64,000 nucleotides of DNA from Haliotispira sp965263485 (GCA_965263485.1 CBDHHO010000004.1:2046001-2110000); one strand, 5' to 3'; shown: positions 16,734-26,469, counted from the stretch's first letter. Notes: generated by a model not told the origin, from the sequence alone. Numbers and translations: made by a program.

Positions 16734-17696
16734 ATGGAATCTTCTGCAATTTGCCCCCTTTTAAAGTATATGTTTGATCACGTCAAAGCCCTGTACCGGG
16801 AACTCCAAACCGAAGCTCCTGCCACTGATCCGCAGCCACAAACTGCCACGTCCCTGAGCAGAAGCGAATCCACTCCGGGTAAGATCCAAGCAGATACTCC
16901 CACGCAGGCAGGGGCCGGACAACAAGCCATATCCTACAGGCTGGCGGCAGTTCGCAGAAGCACCGTGCAAACAAGAAAGCAGAAACCAGCCGCTCCGCAG
17001 AATGGCGAGTGTACTGACAAAATCCCCTTGCCGCCCCGAGAGAAACTTGAGCGTTGTGGTGTGCAAAGCCTGGACGATGCCGAACTGCTGTGTCTGCTGC
17101 TGGGCAGCGGTAGTCGCGAGCAGCCGGTGAGTCGGCTGGCCGCCAGACTGCTGCCGCAACTACTGCAACAGCCTTTTGGGATGAACCTCGAAAGCCTGCT
17201 CAGCATCAAGGGCATGGGGCTGGGCAAGAGCTCTGCCATCCTGGCGGCAATGGAACTGGCGCGGCGCTTCCCTTGTCCCAAACTCATTCAGTTCCACTCA
17301 CCAGAGTCCATCCACCGGCAGATTGCCCACTTTGCCGATCGGCAGGAGAACCTGGTCGCAGTCAACTTGAACGGCGCCTGCGAGGCCCTGTCCATCCGAC
17401 TGATCACTCGTGGCACCGTCAACCGCAGCCTGATCCATCCGCGCGAAGTGTTTGCGAACGCCGTGCGCGAGCAGGCCAACAGCATTGTAGTCGCCCACAA
17501 TCACCCCAGTGGCCATCTCAATCCCAGCAAAGAAGATATGGAAAGTACCCGCAGGCTGCTTGATGCAGCGCAGATTCTGGGTATCAAACTGCTCGATCAC
17601 ATTATTTTTTCAGCGACATCCTATCTGTCTTTTGCTCAACAGGGCTTAATTGAGAATGACAGGATCAGCCCATGCGCCATACGTCCGGATGCCTGA
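16734..17696 (+). CDS. radC: RadC-family (JAB/MPN) protein
   Basis: 320 residues. After about 95 low-complexity residues come LPPREKLERCG and DDAELLCLLLGSGS, a helix-hairpin-helix-like segment (LLSIKGMGLGKSSAILAAME), and the JAB metalloprotease-like domain with the zinc signature AHNHPSGHLNPSKED near residue 260. The family is common and often linked to mobile DNA or competence; its old assignment to DNA repair is doubtful. The start is uncertain because the first 95 residues are not family-like, and MFDHVK at residue 13 is a possible start. Confidence 0.9.
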   Translation: MESSAICPLLKYMFDHVKALYRELQTEAPATDPQPQTATSLSRSESTPGKIQADTPTQAGAGQQAISYRLAAVRRSTVQTRKQKPAAPQNGECTDKIPLPPREKLERCGVQSLDDAELLCLLLGSGSREQPVSRLAARLLPQLLQQPFGMNLESLLSIKGMGLGKSSAILAAMELARRFPCPKLIQFHSPESIHRQIAHFADRQENLVAVNLNGACEALSIRLITRGTVNRSLIHPREVFANAVREQANSIVVAHNHPSGHLNPSKEDMESTRRLLDAAQILGIKLLDHIIFSATSYLSFAQQGLIENDRISPCAIRPDA

Positions 17697-17738
17697 ACTG
17701 CCCGGAGATTCTCAGAGCACCAGAGAAACGCTCTGCGC

Positions 17739-19052
17739 CTACACCTGTTCTTCTATGTGTAAGTAATTGTAGTGAATGAATACGGCCTGGTTTTGCCGCT
17801 GCATGGTTTTGCTCAACTGAAGGTCGCTGTAGCGGGCCAGCCCAATGCCGATTTTCTTCCCCGGCTCGGAGTAGATATCGATCAAATCACCTTTGGAAAA
17901 TGTGCCCTGAAAGCTCACAATGCCGACTGGAAGGATGCTGAGGGCCCGTTCTCTCTTCTGCAATTTCTGTGCCAAGACGCTGTTGACCGTAATGCGTGCC
18001 TGCCCATCGGCCAGCTGCCGGGCCGATAGCCATTTGCGAACGCCGCGCAAGCCCGGTGTTTTGTTTCGTCCGGCCTGTTTATCGCCCTGGTTCACCCCGC
18101 TTGACCCCGCCGAGCCACAGCCGGACTGCACTCTTCGGGCCCATGGCTGCAAGGCAGCCAGTGCGGGGAGTGCCAGCGTACCGAGTTCCGTGCGGGCAGA
18201 CCATTTCTGAGTCCACTGCCAGAGCAGCTTTTGGGCGAGAATTTCTGTCTGAGCTGCCTCCTGTGCTGAGAAAGCTGAACACAGATGCTGCAACTCTGTC
18301 ACCACTCGCAACACAACCTGCGGCTCTCGCGCCGCGGTAATACTGCACGGCACTCCGGCCCGACTGGCTTTCCTGGCGGTTTCCAGCTTACTGTTAATAC
18401 CGCCCCGGCCGCTGTGACTTTTGCCCGTCAAGTTCGTCAGCCGGGACCAGGAGCCGGCATCCGGACCCAGCAGCGGCAATAATTGAGCCCCATCCCGGCA
18501 GGGTTCGCGATCGTAGACCCCGGCGACTTCGGTCAGCAGCATCAGTAGATCGGCTCCCAGCTGCTGGGCCAATACTCCTGCCAACTGGTCATTGTCCGTG
18601 AACATCAGCTCCTCAACCGAGACGCTGTCATTTTCATTAATTACGGGCAGCAGTTCGGGAAAACTCTGCATACTCAGCAGCAGGCGCTCTACGTGAAGAT
18701 AGTGCGCCCGGCTGATAAAGTCATTCTTGCTCAGCAGCAGCTGCACCGCATGCAGGCCGTGTTGCCCGGCAAGCTGCTTGTATATGTGCATCAGCTCAAC
18801 CTGCCCCAAGCCTGCTAGGATCTGGAGCCGGGCCGTTTCGCTCGGCTCATCCGGCTCGGCTCCGGGCCGACTGGCTGCGTGCCAGATCATCCGCCCTGCT
18901 GCGACCGCGCCGGAACTAATCAAATAGATGCTGTGGCCTTGCTGTTTCAAGTGGGCCAACTGCTCCACCAGATTGGCCATAAAGGCCTGGTCCAGCCCGT
19001 TTTCGTTTCTCTTGAGCAGAGGTTGACTGCCCACCTTTATCACTATGGTCAT
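17739..19052 (-). CDS. proB: Glutamate 5-kinase with C-terminal PUA domain
   Basis: First enzyme of proline synthesis, phosphorylating glutamate. IVIKVGSQPLL and LISSGAVAAGR at the amino end, INENDSVSVEELMFTDNDQL with the substrate loop, and SGRGGINSKLETARKASRAG are diagnostic of the amino-acid kinase fold. A PUA domain occupies roughly residues 345-437. The 437-residue length exceeds the usual 370 because of a Gly/Ser-rich insertion (AGSSGVNQGDKQAGRN) ahead of the PUA domain. It starts five bases after the proC stop, so it is co-translated with proC; proA is absent from the window. Confidence 0.95.
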   Translation of the reverse strand: MTIVIKVGSQPLLKRNENGLDQAFMANLVEQLAHLKQQGHSIYLISSGAVAAGRMIWHAASRPGAEPDEPSETARLQILAGLGQVELMHIYKQLAGQHGLHAVQLLLSKNDFISRAHYLHVERLLLSMQSFPELLPVINENDSVSVEELMFTDNDQLAGVLAQQLGADLLMLLTEVAGVYDREPCRDGAQLLPLLGPDAGSWSRLTNLTGKSHSGRGGINSKLETARKASRAGVPCSITAAREPQVVLRVVTELQHLCSAFSAQEAAQTEILAQKLLWQWTQKWSARTELGTLALPALAALQPWARRVQSGCGSAGSSGVNQGDKQAGRNKTPGLRGVRKWLSARQLADGQARITVNSVLAQKLQKRERALSILPVGIVSFQGTFSKGDLIDIYSEPGKKIGIGLARYSDLQLSKTMQRQNQAVFIHYNYLHIEEQV

Positions 19053-19057
19053 CGCAA

Positions 19058-19945
19058 TCAGCCGTCCCTCAGTTCCCGGGCCCGCGCGATGCCGCGCTCA
19101 ACCGCAGCGGCCACGGCGTGCTCAAATTCAGGCATCAGCAGGGACAGTGCGGCTTCTGTCACTCCCGCCCTGCTGCTCACCGCCCCGCGCAGGCGGCTGG
19201 CCAAGCCCTCAGACTCTTCCTGTTGTTGATCCGCCAAGTAGGCCGCCGAGCCCAAAAAAGTCGCTTCGGCCAGCTGCCGGGCCGCTTCAGCGGCAAAGCC
19301 CTGCTTCTCCAATTCTTTCTGCAAGAGCTCTGTCAGCAGATAGAAGTAAGCCGGGCCGGAGCCGGTAATCGCTGTGGCATTGTCGAGCTGCGCTTCGGCC
19401 TCGCACCAGACAAAACAGCCGAGACCCCGGGCCAGCTTTTCGAGTAATAGTTTTTCGGCAGGGCTCAGTTCCAGTTCTGGTGCTTTGTAAAGCAGGCTGG
19501 CACTCCGGCCCAGCCGCGCGCCCAAGTTTGGCATGATGCGTACGAGCCGCAGGCCGCTCTTGCCGACTGGCTGCCCGCTATGCCCATAATGATTATACCA
19601 GGCCACAGGCAGCCCGGCGGCCATGCTCAGCCACAGGCAGCCGTCCCGTCCGAAGGCCAGACAATTGCCAAATTCCCGGTGGATCACCTGGGGTTTCATA
19701 CCCAGCACGATCAGTGAAAAATGCGTGCCGCGCTTTCTGACAGCCTGCTCCAGTTCGGCGAAGCTTGCCGCGTGATGAAAGTGCCTATCCAGCAACGCGT
19801 AGCCCGGTGTCGCTTCGAGCTTCCGGCGCTGCTCGCAAGCCATTCGCAGCAGCCAGACTTCCTGCCAGTCGCGCCCCAGCAGTGGCAACCAGGCCTCTAG
19901 CATGGCTCCGCCCATATTCCCGCAACCGAGAAACAGCACATTCAT
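19058..19945 (-). CDS. proC: Pyrroline-5-carboxylate reductase
   Basis: Last enzyme of proline synthesis, reducing pyrroline-5-carboxylate with NAD(P)H. NVLFLGCGNMGGAMLEAWL is the nucleotide-binding start; LDNATAITGSGPAYFYLLTE and the altered SSRAGVTEAALSLL (SPGGTT in most members) form the substrate site. At 295 residues it is slightly longer than usual. Its ribosome-binding site AAAGG is directly next to a repeat-element end that closes the upstream acyl-CoA synthetase gene, only 24 bases away. Confidence 0.93.
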   Translation of the reverse strand: MNVLFLGCGNMGGAMLEAWLPLLGRDWQEVWLLRMACEQRRKLEATPGYALLDRHFHHAASFAELEQAVRKRGTHFSLIVLGMKPQVIHREFGNCLAFGRDGCLWLSMAAGLPVAWYNHYGHSGQPVGKSGLRLVRIMPNLGARLGRSASLLYKAPELELSPAEKLLLEKLARGLGCFVWCEAEAQLDNATAITGSGPAYFYLLTELLQKELEKQGFAAEAARQLAEATFLGSAAYLADQQQEESEGLASRLRGAVSSRAGVTEAALSLLMPEFEHAVAAAVERGIARARELRDG

Positions 19946-19960
19946 TGCGCTTATACCTTT

Positions 19961-19978
19961 AGGGGACCTCTAAAAATC
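19961..19978. repeat. Solo element end that supplies the stop codon of the acyl-CoA synthetase
   Basis: On the minus strand the sequence is GGATTTTTAGAGGTCCCC. The TAG inside it (19970-19972) is the stop codon of the gene read from 21874, and the final CCCCTAAAGG merges with the proC ribosome-binding site. Confidence 0.65.
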
Positions 19979-21874
19979 CTGAGCATGAATGAGCAGGCCA
20001 TCGTCGTATTGGTCCAGGCGCTCTTCCACCAGAGGGCGCTTGATCTTTTTGGTAGTAGTCATCGCCAGCGGCACCACTACGATGCGCACACGGCTGATCT
20101 TCTGGTAAGCCAAGAGTTGTTGATTGATCTGGCGAATGTCCGAAAGTATTTCGCCCCGGAGTTCTTCACTGAGGATGCCGGTCAGCTGCTCGTTGCTTAG
20201 AAACTTCTCCGGCTCCGCCTCAATCCGGGACAGATCCTGCTCGGAGAGTTTGGGATAGACCAGTAATTCTACTTTTTCAGTACCCGCTTCCCGGTAGCCG
20301 CGGATCAGCACCTGCTCGAACCAGGAGCAGAGCTGAAATAACTCTTCGATTTCTTCGGGGTAAATATTTTTGCCTCCCGAAGTAACGATCACATTTTTAC
20401 AGCGGCCAGTAATGTAGAAATAGCCTTTCTCATCAAAATAGCCCATATCTCCAGTGCGCAGAAAGCCATCCTCGGTAAAAACCTCTTTGTTGGCTTCTTC
20501 GTTCTTATAGTAGCCCAGCATGATATTGGGACCGGAAATACACAGCTCTCCCGCCTCATGACCCTGAACCGTTTCTGCGGGCAGCTCCACCGAATGATCC
20601 AGGCGCCCTTGGATCATCGGCAGCAGGCGGCCTACGGAGCGCAGCTCCGGAGTCCCCGCAGGGTTGAGCGTCACGATCGGAGCCGCTTCTGTGAGGCCAT
20701 AGCCCTGAATGAAATCCAAGCCCAGCTGGCGGTAGCGTTCTCCCACTTCGGGCAGTAGGGCTCCCGCTCCGCAGATCAAGATTCGGATGTGATCAAAGCC
20801 CATGGCGCCAAGGACACCCCTGAATAATTTTGCTCCAAGCGGATGGCCTATTTTATCCGAGATATGGGAGACTCTCAGCAACAAGCGGAACATCAGGTTC
20901 TTGAGTGCCCCCTGAGCCTTTACTTTCCTGAAAACTCCCTGAATGATTTTGTTGAACAGCATGGGAATCCCCATGAATACCGTAACTTTCGCATCTTTCA
21001 AGTCCTGCAAAATCTGTTGGATGGCCATGCCGCGCGGGAACACCACTTCGCTGCCGTGGCTGATGCACTCCAGAAACACGGCCGTCATCGGATAGCAGTG
21101 GTGCATCGGCAGCAGCAGGTAGATCCGGTCACTCGCCAAAATCTCCTGCAAGCCAGGATACACGCACTGAATCACATTACTGGTAAAATTCGCATGGCTA
21201 AGCATGGCCACTTTTTCATGGCCCGTGGTACCTGAAGTGGTCAGCAGCGCCGCGAGGTCTTCCGAACGCAGCGCCGCAAGGGAAGACAATTTGCCCGTTA
21301 CATGGGGCTTTTGCTCCTCAATCAAGTCCCAGATATTCTGCCGGTTTTTTTCGGGCTGAACTCCCTCTGCTGCCTGCTTTGTCGCTGTATAGGGACACAG
21401 CAGAAAGCTCTGATGGCCCGCCGTGTGTTCTTGATCTTCCCAATTTGCTAAATTGTGTAGCAAGTCGGCATCCATAAAGACCCAACGGGCTTCGCAAAAG
21501 TCGATCAAGTGTTTGTGGAAGGAACTGTCTTGACGTGCATCCAACGGCACAACCACGGCCCCCGCACACAGTATCGCCAAGTAGCTGATGCCCCAGGCCG
21601 GGCTGTTTTTTCCCGAAAGCACAGCCTTTGCCCCGGGCTTCAAGCCTAGTTTTTGAAGGCTCCTGCTCAGGGCTTCGACAGAAACAGCCAGTTCGCGATA
21701 GGAAATGCTCTCGCGTTCGCCGCTCTCAAAAGTAGTGAAGGCCGCATTATCCGGAAAACGCTCGACTGTATACTGTAATAGTTCCGGAATAGTCGGCCAT
21801 TCCGACGCAAAATTCTGGCCACGTAGTTTCTGAATTGTAAAATATTCCCAGCCAGGGTGATACTGTTCTTCCAT
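19970..21874 (-). CDS. AMP-binding acyl-CoA synthetase / acyl-ACP ligase family
   Basis: An ANL-superfamily adenylating enzyme of about 634 residues, probably a long-chain fatty acid-CoA ligase. The P-loop-like LLTTSGTTGHEKVAMLSHAN, the GYGLTEAAPIVTLNP motif, and LRTGDMGYFDEKGYFYITGR followed by VTSGGKNIYPEEIEEL are all present. The start at the ATG 21874 has AAGGAG eight bases ahead and is preferred over the GTG at 21883. It lies 57 bases after alr and 24 bases before proC on one strand. The C-terminal stop is contributed by a repeat end, so the original C-terminus may have been altered. Confidence 0.9.
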   Translation of the reverse strand: MEEQYHPGWEYFTIQKLRGQNFASEWPTIPELLQYTVERFPDNAAFTTFESGERESISYRELAVSVEALSRSLQKLGLKPGAKAVLSGKNSPAWGISYLAILCAGAVVVPLDARQDSSFHKHLIDFCEARWVFMDADLLHNLANWEDQEHTAGHQSFLLCPYTATKQAAEGVQPEKNRQNIWDLIEEQKPHVTGKLSSLAALRSEDLAALLTTSGTTGHEKVAMLSHANFTSNVIQCVYPGLQEILASDRIYLLLPMHHCYPMTAVFLECISHGSEVVFPRGMAIQQILQDLKDAKVTVFMGIPMLFNKIIQGVFRKVKAQGALKNLMFRLLLRVSHISDKIGHPLGAKLFRGVLGAMGFDHIRILICGAGALLPEVGERYRQLGLDFIQGYGLTEAAPIVTLNPAGTPELRSVGRLLPMIQGRLDHSVELPAETVQGHEAGELCISGPNIMLGYYKNEEANKEVFTEDGFLRTGDMGYFDEKGYFYITGRCKNVIVTSGGKNIYPEEIEELFQLCSWFEQVLIRGYREAGTEKVELLVYPKLSEQDLSRIEAEPEKFLSNEQLTGILSEELRGEILSDIRQINQQLLAYQKISRVRIVVVPLAMTTTKKIKRPLVEERLDQYDDGLLIHAQDF

Positions 21875-21930
21875 AATCAACACTCCTTATATTATGATCA
21901 TGTTACTTAAGAGCACTTCTGGAGGTCCCC

Positions 21931-23154
21931 TTAATTCTCTTCCGTATACAGCCTCGGCACCCGCGCCGAAATTGAAGTGAGAACCTCGTAGGCTATCGTC
22001 TGGCACTGCGCGGCCAAATCCTGGGCGCGGAGCTGCGGCCGGGAGCCCAGCAGTTCTACGTCCCGCTCCAGCAGCCCGGTAGCGCCGCACTGCCGGAGTG
22101 CAAAATCGCTCAAGTCGATCACCGTCAGATCCATGCAGACTCGTCCGACCACCGGGCAGTAGCCGCCCGATCCCGGGCCGGCAACCCAGACTTGGCCGCA
22201 ATTAGACAATAGGCGCGAATAACCGTCGGCGTAACCGATGGGCAGCAGGCCCAGCAACGAATCGCACGGAGCCTGCCAAGTGCCGCCGTACGAAACCCGG
22301 GCCCCACGCGGCACGCGCCTGACCAGGCTGATCTTGCTCTTCAGGCTCAGCAGCGCCTGCAATTCCCCGCTCTGGGCAGTTCCCGCTGTAGTTGCTCTGT
22401 GAGATCCGGGATATTCACAGGCGCCATAGGCCGCAATGCCGATGCGCACCATATCGAAGTGTGAGTCGGGATAGTGCAGCGCCGCTGCAGAGTTGGCAGC
22501 GTGAATGCAGGGAATCTGAATGCCCTCCCGGCGCAGCTGCGCAATGACTTCCCTAAAGCAGCGCAGCTGCGCCTCAGTCCTGCCCTCCTCATCCGGCAGA
22601 TCGGCGGAGGCAAAGTGAGTGCAGAGGCCGTAAAGCTCCAGCGCCGGGTAGGATGCGCAGTGCCGGGCCAGCTGTACGATCTTGCCCGGTACTGCGCCAC
22701 AGCGTCCCATTCCGCTGTCAACCTTCAGGTGCAGACGCAGGCGATGCCCCGCCTTTGCGGCCTCGCGCTGGTAGTCGGCCAGAAACTCCGCGCTGCTGAT
22801 CAAAGGCTCCAAACCCAGCTCGCAGATCCGGGGAATTTCCCGGCGCAGGTGCGGCGAGAGCAGCAGGATTGGGCGGGTAATGCCCGCCCCACGACCGCAC
22901 GAGAGCCCATCGGTTCGGGGTTCTGCAGGGCTGCGCAAAATTTCACCCTCATCGACAGTGGCTACGGCAAAGCAGTCCACTTGTTCCCGGGCGGCTCGGC
23001 TCAGGCCTGCGAGTCCATGACCGTAGGCGTTGCCCTTGACCACCAGGCATAGCCGGGGCACACCGGCGTGGCGGCGCAGACGGCGGCGCAGCACGGCCAA
23101 ATTGGCCGCCAGCTTGGGCAGGGAAATTTCAGCCCGGGTTGCGCGCAGACTCAT
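21931..23154 (-). CDS. alr: Alanine racemase
   Basis: A PLP enzyme making D-alanine for peptidoglycan. LVVKGNAYGHG carries the PLP-binding Lys; the second catalytic residue, Tyr, is in GARVSYGGTW; HLKVDSGMGRCG and CMDLTVIDLSDF are further signatures. The open frame extends 16 codons farther upstream, but the ATG at 23154 overlaps the stop of the upstream GltS-like gene as ATGA, which fixes the start by translational coupling. At 407 residues it is slightly longer than typical. Confidence 0.93.
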   Translation of the reverse strand: MSLRATRAEISLPKLAANLAVLRRRLRRHAGVPRLCLVVKGNAYGHGLAGLSRAAREQVDCFAVATVDEGEILRSPAEPRTDGLSCGRGAGITRPILLLSPHLRREIPRICELGLEPLISSAEFLADYQREAAKAGHRLRLHLKVDSGMGRCGAVPGKIVQLARHCASYPALELYGLCTHFASADLPDEEGRTEAQLRCFREVIAQLRREGIQIPCIHAANSAAALHYPDSHFDMVRIGIAAYGACEYPGSHRATTAGTAQSGELQALLSLKSKISLVRRVPRGARVSYGGTWQAPCDSLLGLLPIGYADGYSRLLSNCGQVWVAGPGSGGYCPVVGRVCMDLTVIDLSDFALRQCGATGLLERDVELLGSRPQLRAQDLAAQCQTIAYEVLTSISARVPRLYTEEN

Positions 23155-24587
23155 TGCCGTTGTCCGGGCCGCTTTTGTCTGAGTGTGCGCCGGATACGCC
23201 ACCCGACCAAAATACTGGTGACCAAGGCATAGAGGCCATAGAGACCCAGCGCCAGTTTGTATTGGCCACCGTTCATCCAGCCCAGCGAGGCGATAACCGG
23301 CAGCAGACCCAGGAAGACGAAGCCGGTAGCTATCAGGTAGTCTTTGGCCGCCCGACTCTCGTAGCGGGGGTCAATCACACCCAACAGGGCCATGCCGGTG
23401 GAAGTAGTGCCCATCATGCCGCCGTAGATCACCAGGGAGCGCGCCAGCGGCTCGTTGCGAAAGTAGTAGCGGGCACAGAGAAAGTGCAGCGGACTCAAGA
23501 GCAGGGCCGTGGCCAGGCCCAGAATTGCGATTACTCCGAAGTAGTCCCACAGCAAGGCAAAGGAAACCGAACCGATACCGGCGCAGACCATCACATCGAC
23601 GCAAACGTGAGACAAGTGGTTCAGGCTTTCGTGCCGGGCTCGTTCGGCTTGTTCGGTCCGTTCTCCAAACACCCATTTTGACTCAGCGCCCCTTTGCGCG
23701 GGATGCCGACCCAGCTTCCGGCAAAGGCGCAGCCCCAGGGAGAAGAGCAGTGCCGCCAGGGCGCAGAAGACAAAGGTGATGCTGCGCAGGGTCGGCATCA
23801 CGGCCAGCAGGTTCTGTCCGGAAACTGCGCTCAGTTGCCCCAGCAGAGCTTCAATCAGTTCGAGGACCAGCAGAGCCAGACCGTAGCACAGAAAAATATG
23901 CACCAGAGATCTGCTGTACTGGTCTCCGCTAAGGTTGCTGATGTCGGGGACGGCCTGGGTGCAGGAGCGCCGAGGCCCGAAGAGGTTCAGCACCAGCAGG
24001 CCGCCGATGCTGGCCCACAGATAGCCCAGCGCACCAAAGGTCAGGCCGATATCACCCAGATTCTGGCCCCGGAGATCCTGCCACCGGCTGCCGATTTCAT
24101 AGGCCTGGGCCGGGCCCAGGGCGTAGCCCAGCGGCACGAACAAACCAAATACGCCCGGTAGCTCGGGGTACCACAGCCCGCTAAGTACCAACACAATCCC
24201 CACTCCGAGGAAGGCCTGCACACCGTAATGCCACAGGATCAACAGTACAGTGCCGCCAACATCAGAATCCCCGGCCCCCGCGGTGTTCTCTTCAGCTTTG
24301 GGATGCCGGGGCAGGCTGCGAATGCTTTTTAGGGTCAGCGCAATGTAAAAAATATTGAGCAAATGGCGGATCATTGGCTTGAGCCAGCCCTTGGGCAGCG
24401 CAAACTGCAGCTCATCAGCTGCGATGTGAGCAGAAGTATTGTAAAAAACGGCCAGCAGTATGCCCGCTGTCATGGCATCGGGAATCTTCAACAGCCGCAG
24501 CCAAGGCAGTTGATGTAGAACTTTGGCCAGGCCGAGGGCTAACGCGATAAAAATCAGCTGCCAGATCGGCTGTAATGCGGGGGACAT
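23151..24587 (-). CDS. GltS-like sodium/glutamate symporter-type membrane protein
   Basis: A 478-residue protein with about ten to twelve hydrophobic segments in two halves. The start LGLAKVLHQLPWLRLLKIPD followed by AMTAGILLAVFYN resembles the GltS family start (IPAPLVGGLL). The loop LGPAQAYEIGSRWQDL in the first half and GMMGTTSTGMALLGVIDPRY in the second are placed like the re-entrant loops of GltS, the latter close to GTTATGLALLRI-type sequences. A polar loop lies in the middle. Substrate cannot be told from sequence; if it carries glutamate, its position ahead of alr, proC and proB would make sense. It overlaps alr by four bases. Confidence 0.7.
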   Translation of the reverse strand: MSPALQPIWQLIFIALALGLAKVLHQLPWLRLLKIPDAMTAGILLAVFYNTSAHIAADELQFALPKGWLKPMIRHLLNIFYIALTLKSIRSLPRHPKAEENTAGAGDSDVGGTVLLILWHYGVQAFLGVGIVLVLSGLWYPELPGVFGLFVPLGYALGPAQAYEIGSRWQDLRGQNLGDIGLTFGALGYLWASIGGLLVLNLFGPRRSCTQAVPDISNLSGDQYSRSLVHIFLCYGLALLVLELIEALLGQLSAVSGQNLLAVMPTLRSITFVFCALAALLFSLGLRLCRKLGRHPAQRGAESKWVFGERTEQAERARHESLNHLSHVCVDVMVCAGIGSVSFALLWDYFGVIAILGLATALLLSPLHFLCARYYFRNEPLARSLVIYGGMMGTTSTGMALLGVIDPRYESRAAKDYLIATGFVFLGLLPVIASLGWMNGGQYKLALGLYGLYALVTSILVGWRIRRTLRQKRPGQRQ

Positions 24588-24642
24588 AAACCCATGCTAT
24601 CGGGAACGGGACTCTTGCAAAACAGGGCCGTCCGGCAGCTTC

Positions 24643-26388
24643 TCAGACCAGCCACAGCACCTGATACGGAGCCAGGCTCTCAGACACGTCCCGGCCACTG
24701 AGCAGGTCTCTGCGGCCCGCACAGGAGAGCTCCAGTTCTTTGGCCGAACAGTTGACCATGCAGCGCACCGTTTCCGGGCCATCACCCCGCTCAAAGGCAA
24801 AGATTTCGGGCGCCAGTTCCAAGATGCGCTGGGCTGCCGCCGGATGGAAGGCTTTGCGGGCCCGGCGCACGCGCAGCATATTCTTCATGCCGTTGTAGAC
24901 CAGGTTGCGCAGGCTGCCTTCCTGTTCCAGCTCCGGAACCAGCTGCTCGATGTCCAGTTTCTCGCGGTTGATGCGGCGCTTGATGCCCGATTCTTCCATG
25001 CCCTCAATCCAATTGACCGAACCGAGGAGGCTGTGTACGTAAATGCCCGGTACTCCGGCCATGCCGATCAGGATCGATTCGGCGGCCAGAAACTTGGCGG
25101 CGCGCTGTGCGACCGGCAGTTCGGGCTCGGCAATCGCATCCAGATAGTTGATATTTAGTTCGTAGGGGATTTCGCCTTCGGGCGTGGCCTTGTAGTTGAC
25201 CTTGCCACCACGCGCCAGGATTTGTTCAATTAGATAATCCTGTTCCTGCTGGCTCAGATAGCCGCGGGCGGGCAGCATGCCGATGCCATCGTGTGAGGAG
25301 AGGAAATTGAAAAAGGTACAGTGCGGGTTGGGCGCGGGCAGTTCTTTGGCCCAAGCCGTCAGGTGGCTGGCATCGCCTTGCACAAAGCTGTTGAGCGTCA
25401 GCGGCGGCAGCGAGAACTGGTAGACCATCTGGGCCTCATTGTGCCCGTTGCCAAAATAGGAAATATTCTCGGCGTGGGGCACGTTGGTCTCGGTGAGCAA
25501 CACCGACTCGGGGGCCAGCTCCTTGAGCAGTGAGCGCAGCAGCTGCACTACGGCGTGGGTCTTGGGGTGGTGCATGCAGCTGCTGCCCAGCTCCTTCCAC
25601 AGAAAGCCGATGGCATCCAGACGCACAATCCGGGCACCGCGGGCCACATAGTCGAGGAAGATGTCAAGGTATTCGAGCAGCACGTCGGGGTTGGCGAAGT
25701 TGACGTCCACCTGATCGCGGCTGAAGGTGGTCCAGACCCATTTTTTTTGGCCGTTGGGTCTGCCGGCTGCATTGCTACAGTCAAATTCGTGCAGCAGCGG
25801 CAAAGCGCGCGGCCGGAACACTTCCTTCAGAAGTGTTTCGTCGGGATCACAGGTGCAAAACCAGTCACGGTACCGGGGCTCATCGGCCAAAAAGCCACGA
25901 AACCATTCAATGTTTTGTGAGCAGTGGTTGAGCACCAGGTCGTACATCAGAGAGAAGTGTTCACCCAGCGCCTTAACATCATCCCAGTCTCCCAGCCTGG
26001 GGTCGATGCTGCGGTAGTCGGACACCGAAAAGCCGTCGTCCGAACTGTAGGGGAAACAGGGCAGCAGGTGGATAGTCGAAATCAGCCCGGCTAAATAGCG
26101 GTCGGCAAATTCCTTGAGGGTGCGCAGCGGAGCCTGGGTCGTGTGGCCTTCAAAAGCAATGCTGCCATCGGGCCGGGCTTGGGGACGGCGGATCGAATCA
26201 CCATAGCTAATCATTACCACGTGGCTCTGGTCGAGCGGCAGGGTTTCGCCATCGGCGCTGCCGGAGTAACGTAATTTGCTGCGCCACTTGGCACTCAGGG
26301 CCCGGACCCGAGGGGAAATACTGGCCGCTTGTTCACGGCCGTAGATAAATTCCAAGGTCTGGCGGATTTCCGGGTTTTGATCGGACAT
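24643..26388 (-). CDS. GH13 subfamily 18 sugar phosphorylase (sucrose or glucosylglycerate type)
   Basis: A 581-residue alpha-amylase-fold protein. Conserved elements are IHLLPCFPYSSDDGFSVSDY, DLVLNHCSQNIEWF, the nucleophile region RIVRLDAIGFLWKELG, the acid/base region VLLTETNVPH, and NFLSSHDGIGMLPARG. This pattern belongs to the phosphorylases of GH13_18, which split sucrose, sucrose 6-phosphate or glucosylglycerate with inorganic phosphate to give glucose 1-phosphate. The precise substrate is not resolvable by eye; the extra length and INYLDAI region suit the glucosylglycerate phosphorylase branch. A good AAGGAA ribosome-binding site precedes the ATG. Confidence 0.85.
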   Translation of the reverse strand: MSDQNPEIRQTLEFIYGREQAASISPRVRALSAKWRSKLRYSGSADGETLPLDQSHVVMISYGDSIRRPQARPDGSIAFEGHTTQAPLRTLKEFADRYLAGLISTIHLLPCFPYSSDDGFSVSDYRSIDPRLGDWDDVKALGEHFSLMYDLVLNHCSQNIEWFRGFLADEPRYRDWFCTCDPDETLLKEVFRPRALPLLHEFDCSNAAGRPNGQKKWVWTTFSRDQVDVNFANPDVLLEYLDIFLDYVARGARIVRLDAIGFLWKELGSSCMHHPKTHAVVQLLRSLLKELAPESVLLTETNVPHAENISYFGNGHNEAQMVYQFSLPPLTLNSFVQGDASHLTAWAKELPAPNPHCTFFNFLSSHDGIGMLPARGYLSQQEQDYLIEQILARGGKVNYKATPEGEIPYELNINYLDAIAEPELPVAQRAAKFLAAESILIGMAGVPGIYVHSLLGSVNWIEGMEESGIKRRINREKLDIEQLVPELEQEGSLRNLVYNGMKNMLRVRRARKAFHPAAAQRILELAPEIFAFERGDGPETVRCMVNCSAKELELSCAGRRDLLSGRDVSESLAPYQVLWLV

Positions 26389-26413
26389 GCTGTGTTCCTT
26401 ACGGGATATGGCT

Positions 26414-26469
26414 CAGGGCTCCTCTGGGGATTTGCTTTTGATATGCGGTAAGCGAATTTTTAGAGGTGT
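26414..26469. repeat. Short degenerate palindromic element
   Basis: AGGGCTCCTCTGGGGATTTGC and AGCGAATTTTTAGAGGTGTC are inverted partners about 56 bp overall, a deleted family member directly upstream of the GH13 ribosome-binding site. A further solo left end (GGGAACCTCTAAAAATTTG) lies at 26575-26593. The gap 26389-26651 holds nothing else recognisable. Confidence 0.5.

Noticed and set aside
22474..23052. Long plus-strand open frame inside alr
   Set aside because: It is antisense to a well-supported gene with complete motifs and shows no domain of its own.
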